From contig NZ_FSRG01000003.1 in NCBI RefSeq assembly GCF_900129975.1, positions 358,727 to 422,726 on the forward strand: a stretch of DNA of 64,000 bases. Direction: 5' to 3'. The notes below the pieces were generated by a model. It did not search any database and was not told the origin of the DNA. It saw only the letters and a list, made by a program, of their open reading frames with translations. Within the stretch, counting starts at the first letter, position 1. Each line of letters opens with the position of its first letter. The position numbers were made by a program, and so were the translations under genes. Positions 60,273-64,000 of the stretch are shown here, piece after piece. This stretch comes from Halodesulfovibrio marinisediminis DSM 17456. Its GTDB lineage: Bacteria; Desulfobacterota; Desulfovibrionia; Desulfovibrionales; Desulfovibrionaceae.

Positions 60273-61415
60273 ATGCAGAAAATTGTAGCGCTCTGTTTGC
60301 TGGCTCTATTGCTTGCAACGCCGAGCTTTGCTGCTAAGGTTGTTCCCTTTTCGTCTCAGGACATTTCTTTAAAGACTATGATCGGGCAGATGATCATGGT
60401 CGGCTTTCGCGGAGAGGGTGCTACCGCTGCCCATGTGTTGTTAAAGGACATAAAGCAGCATCAGATTGGCGGTGTGATATTATTTGAAAAAGATTGTCTG
60501 CGACCGCAGGCTGTACGTAATATCGTAAGCAAGAAACAAGTGCGTGATCTTATAAGCGCATTGCAGGATGCTTCAAATATTCCGTTATTTGTTGCTATTG
60601 ATCAGGAAGGCGGTCGTGTTTCACGGTTTAAGCCTATACATGGTTTAGGAGGGACTCCCTCTGCGCAGAAACTGGGTGAGCTTCCTGTAAGCGAAAGCGT
60701 TGCTGCAGGAGAGCGCACGGGGGCGTATTTGAAAGACGTTGGCATTAATATGGATTTTGCTCCGGTACTTGATGTTAATGTGAACCCGAACTCGCCTGTG
60801 ATTGGAGCTCTTGAGCGAAGTTTCAGCGATGATCCTGCAAAAGTTGCGACATACGGGCATGCGTTTGCACAAGGCATGGCACAACATGGAATTATCGCTG
60901 GTTATAAGCATTTCCCTGGTCATGGAAGTTCTCTTTCAGATTCGCATAAGGGACTGCCGGACATAACCACGACATGGTCAAAGAAAGAGCTTCTTCCTTA
61001 CTCTGACGTGCTCGGCAAGGAACCGCAGCATGTTGTTATGGTAGGGCATTTGTATCATCAAAAATTGGATGCGGATTTTCCAACCTCATTGTCCCGTAAA
61101 GTTGTTACCGGATTACTCCGTGAAGAGCTTAACTATGGCGGTGTGGTGGTAACAGATGATTTGCAAATGCGTGCTATTACTAACGAGTATTCAATGGATG
61201 AAACGGCCATAAAAGCTGTGCAGGCCGGATGTGATATTCTGCTTGTAGGAAATAATTTGGCATATGATCCGAAAATCGTCTCGAAGCTGACAACGGCGCT
61301 TATGTGGGCAGTGCATGCTGGTGAAATTTCTATAGAGCGGATTCGTCAGTCTTATGATCGAATTATGAATCTGAAGCGTGATTCCGGGATGCTTGTGGAG
61401 GACGTTCTCAAATAA
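60273..61415 (+). CDS. nagZ: Beta-N-acetylhexosaminidase (GH3)
   Basis: 380 residues from ATG 60273. Signal peptide KIVALCLLALLLATPSFA, so exported, unlike cytoplasmic E. coli NagZ. GH3 motifs: AIDQEGGRVSRF, KHFPGHGSSLSDSHKG (the His of the Asp-His dyad) and VVTDDLQM with the nucleophile Asp. It removes GlcNAc from muropeptides or exported glycans. Confidence 0.9.
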   Translation: MQKIVALCLLALLLATPSFAAKVVPFSSQDISLKTMIGQMIMVGFRGEGATAAHVLLKDIKQHQIGGVILFEKDCLRPQAVRNIVSKKQVRDLISALQDASNIPLFVAIDQEGGRVSRFKPIHGLGGTPSAQKLGELPVSESVAAGERTGAYLKDVGINMDFAPVLDVNVNPNSPVIGALERSFSDDPAKVATYGHAFAQGMAQHGIIAGYKHFPGHGSSLSDSHKGLPDITTTWSKKELLPYSDVLGKEPQHVVMVGHLYHQKLDADFPTSLSRKVVTGLLREELNYGGVVVTDDLQMRAITNEYSMDETAIKAVQAGCDILLVGNNLAYDPKIVSKLTTALMWAVHAGEISIERIRQSYDRIMNLKRDSGMLVEDVLK

Positions 61416-61446
61416 TAGTTTTTGTAATCACATTGCCTAGAAAGTA

Positions 61447-61480
61447 AAAAAGGGTGGAGTTTGAACTCCACCCTTTTTTT
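61447..61480. terminator. Bidirectional terminator
   Basis: GGGTGGAGT (61452-61460) pairs with ACTCCACCC (61465-61473), with five A before and seven T after. It ends nagZ. Confidence 0.85.
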
Positions 61481-61676
61481 GTACGGTGATGAAAATAGTA
61501 TTTCGAAGAATCAGTAATAAAAAGATTTTTTCCAAATGAATGCTCTGATAACAGAAATATATTTGTTTGCACTCAAGAGTTGGAACCGTAGTTGTGCGGT
61601 GCTGCGGATAGTGTCACCAGTCTCAAGAGGAACCTTACTTGTGACAGCTTTTCGCTGGATACTGACTTCTTCGAAT

Positions 61677-62351
61677 TTAAATGTTCTGCTCAAACTGGGA
61701 AGAAAGAGCGCGGTATTTTTTATACAACCGCACGCCGAGGGCGGAAGAGAGTATAAAAAGTGCTGCACTTATGCTGGTACGGAGTACTGGTTCTACTGTG
61801 ACGCCACTTCCCAAAAGAGAGAAAATGAGAGTCTGCGGCATATAGCCGAAAGAAGAACCAGCCACAAATGGCAGCGGGCGAATGTTGCTTACTCCGGCGA
61901 TAACGTTTGTAGCTAGGTTACTGCCGACGGGAAGCAGGCGTACAATCATTGCTGTTTGGAACGGTGAGCTATGCAGGAAGCCGTTAATGCCTTGCAGATG
62001 GTTTGGAAATTTGCGGTTAATGGTTTCCTGACCCAGAAGGCGTGCAATCCAAAAGCAGCATATGCAGCCGAGTGTAACAGCCGTAATGGCAGTTAAAAAT
62101 CCGTGCACGGCGCCAAAAGCGTATCCTGCACAAAAGGCAGAAAGTTGTCTTGGAATCCCCATGCCTGTGAGCATGGCGGCGATTCCGATAAACAGGGCAA
62201 CCCCCTGTATTCCTGTGTTCCGAATGTATGTATCGACCCACTCAGGCTCTAATACCTCGGCAATGCCGAGTTTGCGTAGTGTGAGTACAACGGCAACCAG
62301 CAGTCCAATCACTGCAAGGTTGATAAAAACTTTTTTTTGACTTGAAGACAT
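61677..62351 (-). CDS. VTT-domain (TVP38/TMEM64, DedA-like) membrane protein
   Basis: 224 residues with about six hydrophobic segments. GMGIPRQLSAFCAGYAFGAVHG, RLLGQ and FQTAMIVRLLPVGSNLATNVIAGVSNIRPLPF (here split) are the VTT signature, related to lipid scramblase-like proteins. The exact substrate is unknown. It may share transcription with neighbours on the minus strand. Confidence 0.8.
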   Translation of the reverse strand: MSSSQKKVFINLAVIGLLVAVVLTLRKLGIAEVLEPEWVDTYIRNTGIQGVALFIGIAAMLTGMGIPRQLSAFCAGYAFGAVHGFLTAITAVTLGCICCFWIARLLGQETINRKFPNHLQGINGFLHSSPFQTAMIVRLLPVGSNLATNVIAGVSNIRPLPFVAGSSFGYMPQTLIFSLLGSGVTVEPVLRTSISAALFILSSALGVRLYKKYRALSSQFEQNI

Positions 62352-62437
62352 AATTTCCCCTGCATTGATGAAACGATCACCACGCAGTTGGTCGAGGGAT
62401 AGAGCATATGCGCAGTTACCTGCGCGGAAAGTACGAT

Positions 62438-63169
62438 TTATAAGTTGTGATCTTTAATATAGTAACGGAAATGGCGGCTCTGCATCCAGCGAATAGCTAA
62501 CAAATCAAGAATAGTCGCTTTTGCTCTGTCGAGGATACCGTATTTGGATTCGCCATGCTGACGGTGTCTGTGGTTAACTGGTACTTCAGATACTGTTGCA
62601 CCCTGCATTTTCATAAGTGTAGGCAGGAATCTGTGCATGCCGGTAAGCATAGGGATCTGCTGAACCATTTTGGTATCCATAACTTTAAGGGAGCAACCGG
62701 TATCTTTTACAGTTTCGCGGCTTAGCTTGTTACGGATTGCATTGCCGATTTTAGAAGCAACCTTTTTCTGCAATGTATCCTGACGCTTATGGCGCCAACC
62801 GATTACCATGTTGTAACCACGTTCGTATTCGCGAAGAAGGGCTGGAATATCCGCAGGGTCATTCTGCAGGTCTGCATCGATAGTAATAACAACGTCAGTA
62901 TCTGCAGCATCAAAACCTGCTTTAAACGCAGCAGACTGGCCACAGTTTTCGGCAAACGCAACGTACTTTGCTTCAGGATGCTCTTCGCTCATGGAGCGGA
63001 TAACCTGAAGGCTGTTGTCAGAACTGCCGTCATCGACAAAAATTACTTGCCATTCTTTGTCGAGTGGGGAGAGTGCCTTTTTTATTTCATTGAAGAGGAG
63101 TGGAAGATTATCTTCTTCATTAAATACAGGTACAATTATAGATAGAGAATTAATATTTGTCATGCGCAT
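62438..63169 (-). CDS. Family 2 glycosyltransferase (DPM1/GtrB-like)
   Basis: 243 residues (a second start, two codons in, is possible). GT-A fold: SIIVPVFNEEDNLP, FVDDGSSDNS, TIDADLQNDP (metal-binding DxD equivalent) and the family GCSLKVMD and HRHRQHGESKYG segments. No C-terminal membrane pair, like DPM1 soluble forms. It probably makes polyprenyl-phosphate sugar for envelope glycans. Confidence 0.85.
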   Translation of the reverse strand: MRMTNINSLSIIVPVFNEEDNLPLLFNEIKKALSPLDKEWQVIFVDDGSSDNSLQVIRSMSEEHPEAKYVAFAENCGQSAAFKAGFDAADTDVVITIDADLQNDPADIPALLREYERGYNMVIGWRHKRQDTLQKKVASKIGNAIRNKLSRETVKDTGCSLKVMDTKMVQQIPMLTGMHRFLPTLMKMQGATVSEVPVNHRHRQHGESKYGILDRAKATILDLLAIRWMQSRHFRYYIKDHNL

Positions 63170-63281
63170 GGTATAAGGTGATTGGTTCGGCTTGTAAATA
63201 CGGATAGAACATTATTCCATTGAGTCATCCGGTATCAGCCTTGTTATTTGTGTAAAAAATAAAATTAATTGCAAACTGCTG

Positions 63282-63310
63282 TTGACAGGGAGAGATAATA
63301 GGCATAGAAG
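63282..63310 (+). promoter_or_regulatory. Promoter of tRNA array
   Basis: TTGACA (63282-63287), a 17-base spacer and TAGAAG (63305-63310), 14 bases before the first tRNA. Confidence 0.55.
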
Positions 63311-63324
63311 CTCTCTCACGATGA

Positions 63325-63401
63325 CGCGGGGTGGAGCAGCTCGGTAGCTCGTCGGGCTCATAACCCGAAGGCCGCAGGTTCAAATCCTGTCCCCGCTACC
63401 A
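63325..63401 (+). tRNA. Initiator tRNA-Met (CAT), copy 1
   Basis: 77 nt with encoded CCA. Three G-C pairs flank the anticodon loop CTCATAA (GGG/CCC), and position 1 is C facing an unpaired T, which are initiator traits. Confidence 0.95.
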
Positions 63402-63415
63402 ATCAAAAAAGATGC

Positions 63416-63492
63416 AGGGGCGTAGTTCCAACGGCTAGAACGCCGGTCTCCAAAACCGGATGTTGGGAGTTCGAATCTCTCCGCCCCTGCCA
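63416..63492 (+). tRNA. tRNA-Trp (CCA), copy 1
   Basis: 77 nt. Acceptor AGGGGCG/CGCCCCT, anticodon loop CTCCAAA (anticodon CCA), T arm GTTCGAATC, encoded CCA. Confidence 0.95.
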
Positions 63493-63644
63493 TTAACTTC
63501 GTTTCATGGCGCGCACAGTAAGGTGCTGCCAGTTAACGAAAGGTTAAAAATACAGATTCAGCGAATTTGTCTGAATCTTTTTTTACGACTTCAAAATGCG
63601 TATGCTCGCAAGAGCAGATGCTGAGAAGATCAAGTATACGATGA

Positions 63645-63721
63645 CGCGGGGTGGAGCAGCTCGGTAGCTCGTCGGGCTCATAACCCGAAGGCCGCAGGTT
63701 CAAATCCTGTCCCCGCTACCA
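63645..63721 (+). tRNA. Initiator tRNA-Met (CAT), copy 2
   Basis: Identical to copy 1, 320 bases downstream. Confidence 0.95.
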
Positions 63722-63733
63722 ATCAAAAGATAC

Positions 63734-63810
63734 AGGGGCGTAGTTCCAACGGCTAGAACGCCGGTCTCCAAAACCGGATGTTGGGAGTTCGAATCTCTCC
63801 GCCCCTGCCA
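63734..63810 (+). tRNA. tRNA-Trp (CCA), copy 2
   Basis: Identical in sequence to copy 1. Confidence 0.95.
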
Positions 63811-63919
63811 TTTTCTCTTTATCCAGCAAGGCTTGGTATAGAGTATAGATTCAGAATTAACTGAATTACAATTGCTTTTCAGGTTTCGTTTCTGAGATTT
63901 TGAAAAAGATATACGATGG

Positions 63920-63996
63920 CGCGGGGTGGAGCAGCTCGGTAGCTCGTCGGGCTCATAACCCGAAGGCCGCAGGTTCAAATCCTGTCCCCGCTACCA
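63920..63996 (+). tRNA. Initiator tRNA-Met (CAT), copy 3
   Basis: Same sequence as copies 1 and 2; CCA ends at 63996. The next element of the array, probably tRNA-Trp, would lie beyond the window edge. Confidence 0.95.
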
Positions 63997-64000
63997 AGAA

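Noticed and set aside
63700..63978. Minus-strand frame of 92 codons over the tRNA array
   Set aside because: It runs through tRNA genes; a well-known false call.

Overview
The window reads as a bacterial chromosome of the Desulfovibrio/Halodesulfovibrio type. The supporting signs are moderate GC, a CbiK-type sirohydrochlorin cobaltochelatase, an ssrA gene with tag ANDYEYAMAA, an AddAB-type recombination nuclease pair and Desulfovibrio-like housekeeping proteins; the genus is inferred. About the first 36.7 kb is the right-hand part of a P2-like prophage, closest in layout to the HP1/K139 branch. It is integrated at the 3' end of ssrA (tmRNA), and its left end lies outside the window.

Prophage, left part (1-8.2 kb): the C-terminal part of a primase-helicase is followed by a repeat-rich stretch that looks like a replication origin or operator array. 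Next come a SatD-like regulator plus a DUF3307 membrane protein, a small AGT-like gene between ~117-bp direct repeats, and a coiled-coil membrane protein with a KAP P-loop NTPase (a candidate anti-phage or exclusion module). The part ends with the first copy of a promoter-to-terminator structured RNA and a small helical protein.

Prophage, structural part (8.2-31.1 kb): on the minus strand, terminase (P), portal (Q) and the Ogr zinc-finger activator lead into two added membrane-protein genes. On the plus strand come scaffold (O), capsid (N), M, L, R and S homologues, sheath, tube, a C4 zinc-finger protein, lysis genes, a tail chaperone with a GGGAAAG frameshift site, tape measure, baseplate J/I, fibre, hub and spike (V). 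Three palindromic dispersed elements and one 617-bp non-coding insertion with repeated hub-gene ends interrupt the operons.

Prophage, right accessory part (31.1-36.6 kb): small single-gene units separated by strong terminators include two DUF2158-like proteins, three membrane-anchored proteins and the second copy of the structured RNA with paralogous small genes. The P4-type integrase is the last gene before ssrA.

Host part (36.7-64 kb): tmRNA; lpxB with a nucleoside-recognition membrane protein; rfbB; cbiK and a periplasmic protein; an M16 protease; a degenerate HPt/STAS-like protein; a nitronate monooxygenase-like enzyme; addB-like and addA-like genes; 6-phosphofructokinase; pdxA; a hydantoinase-family protein; nagZ; a VTT-domain membrane protein; a family 2 glycosyltransferase; and a tandem array of initiator tRNA-Met and tRNA-Trp genes running off the right edge.

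The most interesting signal is the pair of diverged RNA loci at 7.65-7.91 kb and 33.56-33.80 kb. Both have a TTGACA promoter, conserved blocks, three paired stems with compensatory changes, a GNRA-capped hairpin and a terminator stem, and both lie directly upstream of related small genes.
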